Below are positions 35,652-44,022 of a stretch of DNA of 64,000 nt, one piece after another. The notes beneath the pieces are model-generated. The model had not been told where the DNA came from, searched no databases, and saw only the letters and a list, made by a program, of their open reading frames with translations. The first letter of the stretch is position 1. Every line of letters starts with the position of its first letter. Source of the DNA: Nitrospirillum amazonense (GTDB lineage: Bacteria; Pseudomonadota; Alphaproteobacteria; Azospirillales; Azospirillaceae). The stretch spans positions 558,001 to 622,000 of the forward strand of contig NZ_VITN01000002.1 in assembly GCF_007828045.1 (NCBI RefSeq). Direction: 5' to 3'. Made by a program: the position numbers and the translations under genes.

Positions 35652-37340
35652 ATGAACCTTTTCTCTTCCATGAAGGTCGGTCGGAAGCTGGCCGCCGCCT
35701 TCGCGGTCATCGTCGCCGTGACGCTGATCGCCTCCGGCATCAATTACCGGGCGCTGTCCACCATCCACGAAACGACCGGGTGGGCGGACCACACCCATAA
35801 AGTGCTGGAGCGCCTCAGCAGCGCCATGGCCGCCATGGTGGACGGGGAAACAGGTTTACGCGGCTATCTTATCGGCGCCGACAGCAAATTCCTGGAGCCT
35901 TACCAGAAGGGCCAGGCAGCGTTTGAGGCGGCCTTCCTGGAAGTGAAATCCCTGACGGCGGACAATCCTGCGCAACAGGCGCGCCTTGATGATTTGCGCC
36001 GCTTTGAACAGACGTGGCGCCGGGACGTGGCAGAAAAGGAAATCAGCCTGATGGGCAAGCCAGAAACGGTGGAGCAAGCCCGCAAGCTGGAGGCCAGCGG
36101 CACCGGCAAGGCGTCCATGGACGGGATACGTGCGAAGGTCGCGGAAATGGACAAGGTGGAACGCGACCTGCTGGCGCAACGCGCCGTGCTTCAGGCCGAC
36201 GCGCTCAGCACAGCCACGTCGGTGGCGCTGGTCAGCAGCGGTCTGTCCATCCTTCTCGCCGCCATTATGGCGTGGGGCCTTACTCGGGCTGTGGCCAGGC
36301 CCATCGTGGACATGACGGCGGCAATGCAGACCCTGGCCGGTGGCAACACCAGCGTGGAAATTCCCGCCCGTGATCGTCAGGACGAGATCGGCGGCATGGC
36401 CCAGGCCGTCGGCGTGTTCAAGGACAACATGATCGAGGCGGAGCGCCTGCGGTCGGAGCAGGAGGCGCTGAAGCGGCGCGCGGAGACGGAACGCCGTCAG
36501 GCGATGCTGGATTTGGCCAGCGCCTTCGAGAACCGCGTGGGCGGTGTCGTCAACGGCGTGACGTCGCAGGCCACGGAATTGCTGGCCACGGCCCAGACCC
36601 TGAGTTCCTCGTCCGACAACGTCGCCCGCCAGGCGGGAACGGTGGCGGCCGCCTCCATGCAGGCGACGCAGAATGTGCAGACGGTGGCGGCCGCCACGGA
36701 AGAGCTGTCCGCCTCCATCCAGGAGATCACGGCGCAGGTGTCACGCTCGACCCAGATGATTTCCAGTGCCGTTACTCAGGCCGACCGCACCAATGGCGAG
36801 GTGCAGGGCCTGATGCAGTCGGCCCAGCGCATCGGCGAGGTGGTGACGCTGATCAACGACATCGCCAGCCGCACCAACCTGCTGGCCCTGAACGCGACCA
36901 TCGAGGCGGCGCGCGCCGGGGATGCCGGCAAGGGCTTCGCCATCGTCGCGTCCGAAGTGAAGTCGCTGGCCACCCAGACGGCGCAGGCGACGGACGAGAT
37001 CCGTGCGCAGATCACCGGCATGCAGACGGCGACGGAAGCGTCGGCGAAGTCCATCCAGGGCATCGCCGATATCATCAATCAGGTGAATCAGGCCGCCACC
37101 ACCATCGCCGCGGCGGTGGAGGAACAGGCCGCGACCACGAACGAGATCACGCGCAACGTCCAGCAGGCCGCTCAAGGCACCAACGACGTCTCTCAGACCA
37201 TTGCGGAAGTCAGCGGCGCGGCCCAGGAAACCGGCGGCGCCGCGGGCGAGGTGCACTCGGCCGCCAACGACCTCAGCAAGAACGGCGAATTGCTGAAGCA
37301 GCAGGTCGACACCTTCCTGCGGGAGATCCGCGCCGCCTGA
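35652..37340 (+). CDS. Methyl-accepting chemotaxis protein with CHASE3 sensor
   Basis: A 562-residue chemoreceptor. Helix 1 ([19 protein letters not shown]) is followed by a periplasmic CHASE3 domain (about residues 35-185, with [21 protein letters not shown]), helix 2 ([21 protein letters not shown]), a HAMP domain (about 210-265), and the signalling domain. The signalling domain has the conserved hairpin tip [33 protein letters not shown]. No C-terminal CheR-binding pentapeptide is present. CHASE3 ligands are unknown. It stands alone; the next gene, an OprB porin, starts 100 nt downstream and may form a functional pair with it. Confidence 0.94.
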   Translation: MNLFSSMKVGRKLAAAFAVIVAVTLIASGINYRALSTIHETTGWADHTHKVLERLSSAMAAMVDGETGLRGYLIGADSKFLEPYQKGQAAFEAAFLEVKSLTADNPAQQARLDDLRRFEQTWRRDVAEKEISLMGKPETVEQARKLEASGTGKASMDGIRAKVAEMDKVERDLLAQRAVLQADALSTATSVALVSSGLSILLAAIMAWGLTRAVARPIVDMTAAMQTLAGGNTSVEIPARDRQDEIGGMAQAVGVFKDNMIEAERLRSEQEALKRRAETERRQAMLDLASAFENRVGGVVNGVTSQATELLATAQTLSSSSDNVARQAGTVAAASMQATQNVQTVAAATEELSASIQEITAQVSRSTQMISSAVTQADRTNGEVQGLMQSAQRIGEVVTLINDIASRTNLLALNATIEAARAGDAGKGFAIVASEVKSLATQTAQATDEIRAQITGMQTATEASAKSIQGIADIINQVNQAATTIAAAVEEQAATTNEITRNVQQAAQGTNDVSQTIAEVSGAAQETGGAAGEVHSAANDLSKNGELLKQQVDTFLREIRAA

Positions 37341-37440
37341 GGCGGCGGCCCCTTCCGTCTCCCTCTTTTTCTCCTGGCGAAGGCGCGCCCATGGCGGCGC
37401 GTCCAAGCCCCGGCTCAGTCCCAAGGACGGTGGAGTTTCC

Positions 37441-38772
37441 ATGCGCCCGTATTCTTTGCCCCGTATCACCGGCTTGCTGGTGACCGCCGGCCTGTTCATA
37501 CATGCCTCGGCGGGCGCCGCCGAACCCCCGGGCGCACCGGCCCTGGGCGACCGTCTCGCCAATGCGGGCCTGTCCCTGACGTTGGACTATACCGGCGAGG
37601 CTGCGGCCAATCCCAGCGGTGGCCTGCGGCAGGGTAGCGCCTATGCCGGCCAGCTTCATGCGGGCGCCGACGCCGATCTGGAGCAGGTCCTTGGCCTGGA
37701 CGGCACCGTCCTTCATGTGGCGCTGACGCAAAGGCATGGCCGCAACCTGGCCGCCGACGCCATTGGCAACAACACGTCGGTGCAGGAGGTCTATGGCCTG
37801 CAGAATTTGCACCTGCTGACCCTGACCTTGGAAAAAAGGCTGCTCGACGGACGCGTCGACATGGAGGTGGGTCGGATGGTGGCCAACGCGGCCTTCCTGA
37901 ACAATCCGCTCTATTGCCACTTCCAGACCAACGCCATTTGCGGCAACCCGGTTTTCGTCAACCACGTCAGCAACTACACCTCGGCGCCGGGCAGCAGTTG
38001 GGCGGGGCGGGTCAAGGCCGACCTGACCGATACCCTCTACGCCCATGTCGGCGCCTATGAGGCCAATCCCCGGGATCAATCACCCACCGGCCATGGGCTG
38101 CATTTCGGTACCGACGGCGCCACGGGCGTGGTCGTACCGTTCGAATTGGGCTACGCCCCCGGGGGCCGGGCGTCGGGCCTGCCTGGGCATTACCAGGTGG
38201 GCGGCTGGTACGACAGTTCGACCTACAGCGACCCCTTGAACGATGCGATGGGCCGCCCGTCCGTGCTGACGGGCCGGCCCGGCATGAACCAAGCAGGGCG
38301 CTGGGGCGCTTCCGGCCGCTTCGACCAGGTCGTCTGGCGCTCTCCGTCGAACCCGGCACGGGCGCTGTCCGTCTTCGGTGTGGCGATGGCCAGCGTGTCG
38401 GGGCGCGCGGTTGAGGATCGGTATTTCGCGCTGGGCGTGGTGCAGACCGGCCTGATCGAGGGCCGCGACCAGGACACCCTGGGCTTCGTGGTCACCGACC
38501 AGCGGTTCAGCGATTTGACATTGGCCCGGATCGCCGCGGCGCGCGCCAGCGTCGGCAGCACCGTGTCCGCCGCCCGGCATGAGGTGATGATGGAATTGGC
38601 CTACGGGATGCAGGTCACGTCCGGCGTCCGCGTTTCACCCAATCTGCAATACATCGTGAATCCTGATGTCACCGCCCGGCCGTTCACGCGCGACAATCCG
38701 GCGGATGCCTTCGTCGTGGGGCTGAAGTTCACGGTGGATATCGCCCATATCCTGCGCGGGGTCTCTTTATGA
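37441..38772 (+). CDS. OprB family carbohydrate-selective porin
   Basis: A 443-residue outer-membrane porin. It has a signal peptide (about residues 1-26, LLVTAGLFIHASAGAAE), an N-terminal segment LSLTLDYTGEAAANPSGG typical of OprB, repeating amphipathic strands (LGQ/LEVGRM, VGGWYDSSTYSDP, ISNPSN-like loops), and the family ending NPDVTARPFTRDNPADAFVVGLKF. It would let mono- or oligosaccharides diffuse into the periplasm. It is followed by a two-component system that could control it. It ends in Leu rather than Phe, slightly unusual for a barrel. Confidence 0.9.
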   Translation: MRPYSLPRITGLLVTAGLFIHASAGAAEPPGAPALGDRLANAGLSLTLDYTGEAAANPSGGLRQGSAYAGQLHAGADADLEQVLGLDGTVLHVALTQRHGRNLAADAIGNNTSVQEVYGLQNLHLLTLTLEKRLLDGRVDMEVGRMVANAAFLNNPLYCHFQTNAICGNPVFVNHVSNYTSAPGSSWAGRVKADLTDTLYAHVGAYEANPRDQSPTGHGLHFGTDGATGVVVPFELGYAPGGRASGLPGHYQVGGWYDSSTYSDPLNDAMGRPSVLTGRPGMNQAGRWGASGRFDQVVWRSPSNPARALSVFGVAMASVSGRAVEDRYFALGVVQTGLIEGRDQDTLGFVVTDQRFSDLTLARIAAARASVGSTVSAARHEVMMELAYGMQVTSGVRVSPNLQYIVNPDVTARPFTRDNPADAFVVGLKFTVDIAHILRGVSL

Positions 38773-38916
38773 TGGTCGTTGCGTAGGCGACCGGGGGTCG
38801 AGCGAACGGGTCGGTTCCATTCGGGGGGCTGGCCTTTTCGGCCGCGTAACCTATTTCCTCATTCACGCATCGCAAGAGCGTTCCATCCTTCGGTCAGGAT
38901 CTGCGAGCGCAACCAC

Positions 38917-40386
38917 GTGTTCCAATCCCTACGTACCCGCCTGGTGGCGCTACTCCTCATCGTTGCCTTCGCCGCCGTCGCCATCGGCGCCTTGATGACC
39001 GGCCTGTTCCAACGGTCGGCCGCGGCTCAAGTCGGGCAGATGGAAGCGGAAGCCGCGCGCGCCTGTGAGGCGCAGTCCGGCGCCTTTCGGTTCTACGTGA
39101 GCGGCTGGCACAGCCACGACCCATCCTCCAGCCTGTCAACAATTCGCGAGGGACTAGAGCCGGTGGTCCAGAGCGCATTGCATGACCGGCCTGGCATTGA
39201 GGGCGGGATATGGCAGGACGGTGAAGGATCATTGGCCTACGCCTATCCCAGCTATGAGGGCGCGGGCCCGAAGACCGACCTGCCGCGGGCGGAATTGACC
39301 CGCATCAAGGCGATCAACCAGGCAGCCTTGGGTGAGGGTCATACCGTCACCGCGCGCTACCGGGCGTCGACCGAGGTCCTGATCCTCGCCGCCTGTCCGT
39401 TGCCGGGCCCGCTGCCGGGACTGACGGCATGGACCATGACGCGGGTGCGGACCCTGGAGGGCCACGGCTACCAGCAACTCATGACCGGCCTTGGGCTGCT
39501 TCTCATCATCGTCCTGGCTGCCGGCGGGCTGCTGACGCAGCTGACCATGACCTGGTCGCGGCACATAACGCGCATTGAGACGACACTCGCCACGCACGAT
39601 GTCAACGACCTTCCCGTCCTGCCCTCGACGGGGGAACGGGAACTGGACCGCATCGTGCGGGCCCTCAATGAGGCGGGGGAAAGGCTGGCGACGGCCCGGC
39701 GGCGGGCGGAAACCATGGCGCGGGAGGTGGCGACCAGCCAGCGTCTCGCCGCCATCGGGCGGGTCACGGCCGGGGTGGCGCATGAGATCCGCAACCCCAT
39801 CGCCGCGATGAAACTGAAGGCGGAAAACGCCCTGGCCGGCGATGCCACCCGCAAGGAACAGGCATTGGGCGCTATCCTTGAGCAGATCGACCGGCTGGAC
39901 GCCCTGCTTCACCGTCTTTTGAGCGTCACCGAACAGGACACGCCGGCCTATCAGCGGGTTCACCTGGCGGATTTCCTGGATCGCATTGTGCGGCGGCACG
40001 CCGACGTCGCCGCCACCCGGGGCGTCGCGGTGAAAAGCGAGGCCGCCGTGCAGCACGCCCGGTTCGATCCCGGCCAATTGGAGCGCGCATTGGACAACCT
40101 GATCCTGAACGCCCTGCAGGTGGCACCCCAGGACAGCACCGTCCATGTCCGCGCGCGCCTTGCCGAAGATCACCTGATCCTGGCGGTGGAGGACAGGGGG
40201 GCCGGGCCGCCGCCCCATCTGCGCGACGAGCTTTTCGAACCCTTCGTCACCGGCCGCGCCGACGGCACGGGCTTGGGCCTGTCCATCGTCCGCGAAATCG
40301 CGGCCGCCCATGATGGCGTCGCGCGCTTCCATCACACCAACGGCGCAACCACCTTTGAGATCGTCCTGCCATGGCAACCGTGCTGA
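38917..40386 (+). CDS. Membrane sensor histidine kinase (NtrB/PhoR-like HisKA)
   Basis: About 489 residues from a GTG at 38917; a frame open back to 38779 adds 46 residues without a clear ribosome site. It has helix 1 (LVALLLIVAFAAVAIGALMTG), a periplasmic sensor of about 170 residues of no recognised family, and helix 2 (GLGLLLIIVLAAGGLLTQLTM). A HAMP-like linker, HisKA (GVAHEIRNPIAAMKLKAENA) and HATPase_c (NLILNALQVAP, VEDRGAGPP, GTGLGLSIVREIA) follow. It should phosphorylate the response regulator encoded next, whose start overlaps it by 16 nt. The signal may be a sugar, given the porin next door, but that is inferred. Confidence 0.9.
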   Translation: MFQSLRTRLVALLLIVAFAAVAIGALMTGLFQRSAAAQVGQMEAEAARACEAQSGAFRFYVSGWHSHDPSSSLSTIREGLEPVVQSALHDRPGIEGGIWQDGEGSLAYAYPSYEGAGPKTDLPRAELTRIKAINQAALGEGHTVTARYRASTEVLILAACPLPGPLPGLTAWTMTRVRTLEGHGYQQLMTGLGLLLIIVLAAGGLLTQLTMTWSRHITRIETTLATHDVNDLPVLPSTGERELDRIVRALNEAGERLATARRRAETMAREVATSQRLAAIGRVTAGVAHEIRNPIAAMKLKAENALAGDATRKEQALGAILEQIDRLDALLHRLLSVTEQDTPAYQRVHLADFLDRIVRRHADVAATRGVAVKSEAAVQHARFDPGQLERALDNLILNALQVAPQDSTVHVRARLAEDHLILAVEDRGAGPPPHLRDELFEPFVTGRADGTGLGLSIVREIAAAHDGVARFHHTNGATTFEIVLPWQPC

Positions 40387-41750
40387 TTGTCGATGACGAC
40401 GCGGCCTTGCGCGACGCGCTTGGCGAAGTGGTCGCGGACTGCGGCCACGCCCCCCGTTTCGCCCCTTCGGGGGAGATCGCGTTGACGATGCTCGCGAACG
40501 ACACCGTCGATGCCATGATCCTGGACCTGCGCATGCCCGGCCTGGACGGGCTGGAGGTCCTGCGGCGCGTCCGCACCCGTTCCACATCATTGCCGGTCAC
40601 CGTGCTGACGGCCCACGCCTCGGCGGCAAACACCATCGAGGCCATGCGCCTGGGCGCCTTCGATCATCTGACGAAGCCAGTGGGCCGCGCGGAACTGGTC
40701 CGGGTCGTGCGGGGCATGCTGGCCCTCAACGAGGGCTGGGCCGGCTCGAACGGAAAGCCGGCTGTCCAGCCGGAAGGCCTCATCGGCGTCTGCGAGGCGA
40801 TGCGCGCGGTCCAAAAGACCATCGGCCTGTTGGCCGACAGCGATACCACGGTGCTGATCACGGGGGAGACGGGCACCGGCAAGGAAGTCGTGGCCCGCGC
40901 CATCCACGACCACGGGAACCGGGCCGCCGCGCCCTTCGTGGCGGTCAACTGCGCCGCCATTCCGTCGGAACTGATGGAAAGCGAGCTTTTCGGCCATGTG
41001 AAGGGCGCCTTCACCGGCGCCTCCACCGACAGGATGGGTGCGTTCCGCCAGGCCGCCGGCGGAACGCTGTTCCTGGATGAGATCGGGGACATGGATATGG
41101 CCTTGCAGGCGAAGATCCTGCGGGCCTTGCAAGAGCGCACCGTCACGCCGATTGGGGGCAAGCCCCTGTCGGTGGATGTGCGGGTCGTGGCCGCCACGCA
41201 CCGCGACCTGCGCCAACGGGTCAGGGAGGGCGGTTTCAGGGAGGATCTGTTCTACCGGCTGCATGTCATCCCCATCCATCTGCCGCCCCTGCGGGAACGG
41301 CGGGCGGACATTTTGCCTTTGGCCGAGGCATTCCTGGCGCAAGCCGGAAACAAGGCCCTGGATGCAGACGCCGCGGCCCGGCTGGTGGCCCACAATTGGC
41401 CCGGCAATGTCCGGGAGTTGCGCAACGTGGTGGAGCGGGTGGCGGTCCTGGTACGCGGCCCCGTCGTCACCGCAGCCGACATCGATTTCCTGGGCCGGTC
41501 GGACCATCCGCGGCCCGCTGACGGGCCGGCGGACCCGCCGGATGATGACCTGGCCTCGGCCGTGGCCAAGCTCGAGACGGCGATGATCCGCCGCGCGCTG
41601 GACCGGTGTGCCGGGAATCGCACGGAGGCGGCCCGCCTGCTGGGCATCCATCGCCCGCTGCTGTACGCCAAAATGAAGCGCTATGGCATTGAGGTGTTCG
41701 AAGAGCAAACGGCCAGTGTCTCGAATCCGGACGCCGCCGAGGGCGCGTGA
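40371..41750 (+). CDS. NtrC family sigma-54-dependent response regulator
   Basis: A 459-residue activator. The receiver domain has phosphoacceptor Asp52 (ILDLRMPGLDG). The AAA+ domain has Walker A GETGTGKEVVARAIH, the sigma-54 contact loop GAFTGA and Walker B GTLFLDEIGD. The C-terminal Fis-type helix-turn-helix is NRTEAARLLGIHRPLLYAKM. The start overlaps the kinase gene by 16 nt. A consensus -24/-12 promoter begins 37 nt after its stop and drives the next gene, making that gene the most likely direct target. Confidence 0.95.
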   Translation: MATVLIVDDDAALRDALGEVVADCGHAPRFAPSGEIALTMLANDTVDAMILDLRMPGLDGLEVLRRVRTRSTSLPVTVLTAHASAANTIEAMRLGAFDHLTKPVGRAELVRVVRGMLALNEGWAGSNGKPAVQPEGLIGVCEAMRAVQKTIGLLADSDTTVLITGETGTGKEVVARAIHDHGNRAAAPFVAVNCAAIPSELMESELFGHVKGAFTGASTDRMGAFRQAAGGTLFLDEIGDMDMALQAKILRALQERTVTPIGGKPLSVDVRVVAATHRDLRQRVREGGFREDLFYRLHVIPIHLPPLRERRADILPLAEAFLAQAGNKALDADAAARLVAHNWPGNVRELRNVVERVAVLVRGPVVTAADIDFLGRSDHPRPADGPADPPDDDLASAVAKLETAMIRRALDRCAGNRTEAARLLGIHRPLLYAKMKRYGIEVFEEQTASVSNPDAAEGA

Positions 41751-41786
41751 TGTCCTCAAATAACTGAAATATATAGACTCTTCCCA

Positions 41787-41802
41787 TGGCACGGCCTTTG
41801 CC
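41787..41802 (+). promoter_or_regulatory. Sigma-54 (-24/-12) promoter
   Basis: TGGCACG-N4-TTGC matches the sigma-54 consensus exactly, with correct spacing between the GG and GC elements. Transcription would start around 41813, about 28 nt before the ATG at 41841. It is directly downstream of an NtrC-type regulator gene. Confidence 0.85.
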
Positions 41803-41840
41803 AAACAACGCCTGGTCCCGATACCCAGGAGTAAAGGCTC

Positions 41841-42557
41841 ATGCCCATCCTTCGGAATGTCGGCCTGCTGGCCGGTACAGCGCTGTTGGTCATCCAGGCC
41901 ACCAGCCACGCCCAAGTGGCGTCCCCCCCTATCCCGCCGCCGCCCGCACAGGGGGCGACCCCGGCGCCGCTCTATGACATGACGCAACTGCCCGCGGTGC
42001 GGGGCGTGGTCCGCCAGTTCACGCAAACGCCCCGCGGCGACATCGACGGCCTGATCCTCGCGGACGGCACCGAGGTGAAGACGCCTCCGCACCTGTCCAG
42101 CGAGATCGCCTACGCCATCCGGCCGGGCAACACCGTGATCGTGCACGGCCTGAGGGCGGCGGCGCTGCCCCTGGTACGCGCTATCTCGATAACCGACGAG
42201 GCGACGAAGTTCACCATCAGCGATGACGGCCCTGGGCCCGGCCGCCGGCTGGATGCCGCCGGCGGCACCCCCACCGTGTCGAGCGGACGGGTGCGCATGC
42301 CGCTGCATGGGCCGGAGGGGCAGGTCGATGGCGCCTTGCTGGAGGACGGCACCGTCCTGCGGCTGCCGCCCGATGCCTACCGCGCCGTTACGGAGCTTAA
42401 ACCCGGCCAAACCGTGTTCGCCGAGGGACCCGTCCTCACCACCGCCTTCGGCCGGGTTGTCGAGGTGAGCGCCATGGGAACCACGCCTGACCGCCTGGAA
42501 CCCGTCACCCCGCTGCCGCCGGCGCCCCCCGGTCCGCCGCCACCGCCCAGGCCCTGA
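41841..42557 (+). CDS. Secreted protein with duplicated domain and Pro-rich tail, sigma-54 controlled
   Basis: A 238-residue protein, family not recognised. A signal peptide (NVGLLAGTALLVIQATSHAQ) is followed by a Pro-rich linker and two related units of about 60-70 residues. Unit one (about 52-105) reads VRGVVRQFTQTPRGDIDGLIL...DGTEVKTPPHLSSEI...RPGNTVIVHG. Unit two (about 148-212) reads SGRVRMPLHGPEGQVDGALL...DGTVLRLPPDAYRAV...KPGQTVFAEG. Each looks like a small beta-barrel, perhaps OB-fold-like. The C-terminus is Pro/Gly only (PPAPPGPPPPPRP). It has its own sigma-54 promoter and probably belongs to the regulon of the adjacent two-component system. Its function is not known. Confidence 0.82.
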   Translation: MPILRNVGLLAGTALLVIQATSHAQVASPPIPPPPAQGATPAPLYDMTQLPAVRGVVRQFTQTPRGDIDGLILADGTEVKTPPHLSSEIAYAIRPGNTVIVHGLRAAALPLVRAISITDEATKFTISDDGPGPGRRLDAAGGTPTVSSGRVRMPLHGPEGQVDGALLEDGTVLRLPPDAYRAVTELKPGQTVFAEGPVLTTAFGRVVEVSAMGTTPDRLEPVTPLPPAPPGPPPPPRP

Positions 42558-42706
42558 CGCCGTCACCCCCTGCTTCTTTCATGGGAGGCGGCCCTGCGCC
42601 GGGAAAAGAAGGAGATCAGCGGGTGGCGGTTCATGCGCCTGGGTGCCGTGACGATGCCCCCCGCCCTCTTGCCGGCCCTGCTCGCGCTTCTTTTCGGAGG
42701 CCCCCC

Positions 42707-43957
42707 GTGACGCCGAACCTTTCACCGCTCAAAAACCTGAATGCCCTGGATGCGCTGAATTTCCTGCTTGCCGACGTGCGGGGTGCCCTGGGGCCGTTCC
42801 TCAACGTCTTCCTGGTCACGCAGCAGGGGTGGAGTCAGTCGGCGGTCGGCGTCGTGACCATGGTCGGCGGATTGCTGGGCCTGCTCGCCCAGGGGCCGGC
42901 CGGCGCGCTCATCGACGCCGCGCGCGCCAAGCGCGAGCTGGTGGCCGCCGGCCTGGGCATGCTCGCCATCGGCAGCCTTGTCATCTTCGCGGTTCCCACT
43001 TTCTGGCCCGTCATGGTGGCCAACGCCACGCTGGCGGTGGTGGGCGATATTTTCGGCCCTGCGGTGGCGGCCCTCACCCTGGGTCTGTACGCCCGGGCCC
43101 AGTTGGCCGGCCGCATGGGGCGCAACGGCGCTTTCGACCATGCCGGCAATGTGTTCATCGCCATCGCCGCCGGGATCATGGGCCGCCTTTTCGGCCAGCG
43201 CGCCGTTTTCCTGCTGGGGCCCGTTTTTGCACTGCTCGCCATCTGGGCCGTCCTGTCCATTCCGGCCGCGGCGATCAATCATGACCATGCCCGGGGGCAT
43301 GACCAGCCGGCCCGAGAGCCGCGCGAGACGCATCTGTCCGCCTTCATCAGGTGCCGGCCGCTCATGATCTTCGCCGGGTGCGGGCTGCTCTTCCACTTCG
43401 CCAACGCCCCGCTGCTTCCCCTGGTGGGCCAGAAGCTGGCCAACGCGAATCCGGAGTGGGCGACCGCGATGATGTCGTCCTGCATCGTCGCCGCTCAGCT
43501 GGTCATGCTGCCCATGGCGCTGTTCGCCGGTCATTATGCGCAGAAATGGGGTCGCAAGCCGGTTCTGCTCATCGCGTTCGCCATCCTGCCGGTCCGGGCC
43601 TGCCTCTACGTCGTTTCCGACAACCCGGCCTGGCTTATCGGCATCCAGCTTCTGGATGGGGTCGGTGCCGGTCTGGTCGGTGTCCTGACGCCGCTGATCG
43701 TCTCCGACCTGACAGGCGCCACCGGTCATTACAACCTGGCCTTGGGCCTTATCATGTCCGCCCAGGGTGTGGGTGGGGCGATCAGCGGACTGGCGGCAGG
43801 CGCGATTGTCGATAGGCTGGGATACCCGCCGGCATTCATGAGCTTGGGACTTGCCGCTGGTGTGGCGGCAGTGGCGTTGGCGATGTTCTTTCCCGAAACC
43901 GGCACTCCAGCCGCGCCACCCGAGCGGATGAAGGCCGGGAGGAAACCTGTCTCCTGA
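42707..43957 (+). CDS. MFS transporter, 12 helices
   Basis: A 416-residue major facilitator with about 12 membrane helices and a polar central loop (HDHARGHDQPAREPRETH, about residues 188-206). The N-terminal helix LNALDALNFLLADVRGALG and the loop AGALIDAARAKRELVAAG are typical of a subgroup of uncharacterised bacterial MFS exporters. The GTG start at 42707 is set by the ribosome site GGAGG 9 nt before it; the longer frame from 42581 is not supported. It follows the sigma-54-driven gene by 149 nt and may be read from the same promoter. Its substrate is not known. Confidence 0.88.
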   Translation: MTPNLSPLKNLNALDALNFLLADVRGALGPFLNVFLVTQQGWSQSAVGVVTMVGGLLGLLAQGPAGALIDAARAKRELVAAGLGMLAIGSLVIFAVPTFWPVMVANATLAVVGDIFGPAVAALTLGLYARAQLAGRMGRNGAFDHAGNVFIAIAAGIMGRLFGQRAVFLLGPVFALLAIWAVLSIPAAAINHDHARGHDQPAREPRETHLSAFIRCRPLMIFAGCGLLFHFANAPLLPLVGQKLANANPEWATAMMSSCIVAAQLVMLPMALFAGHYAQKWGRKPVLLIAFAILPVRACLYVVSDNPAWLIGIQLLDGVGAGLVGVLTPLIVSDLTGATGHYNLALGLIMSAQGVGGAISGLAAGAIVDRLGYPPAFMSLGLAAGVAAVALAMFFPETGTPAAPPERMKAGRKPVS

Positions 43958-44022
43958 TGTCGTAACCCATTCATGACAGGGGAATTTACACGATCAGGTG
44001 ACTTCATCAGATCGCGTTCGCT

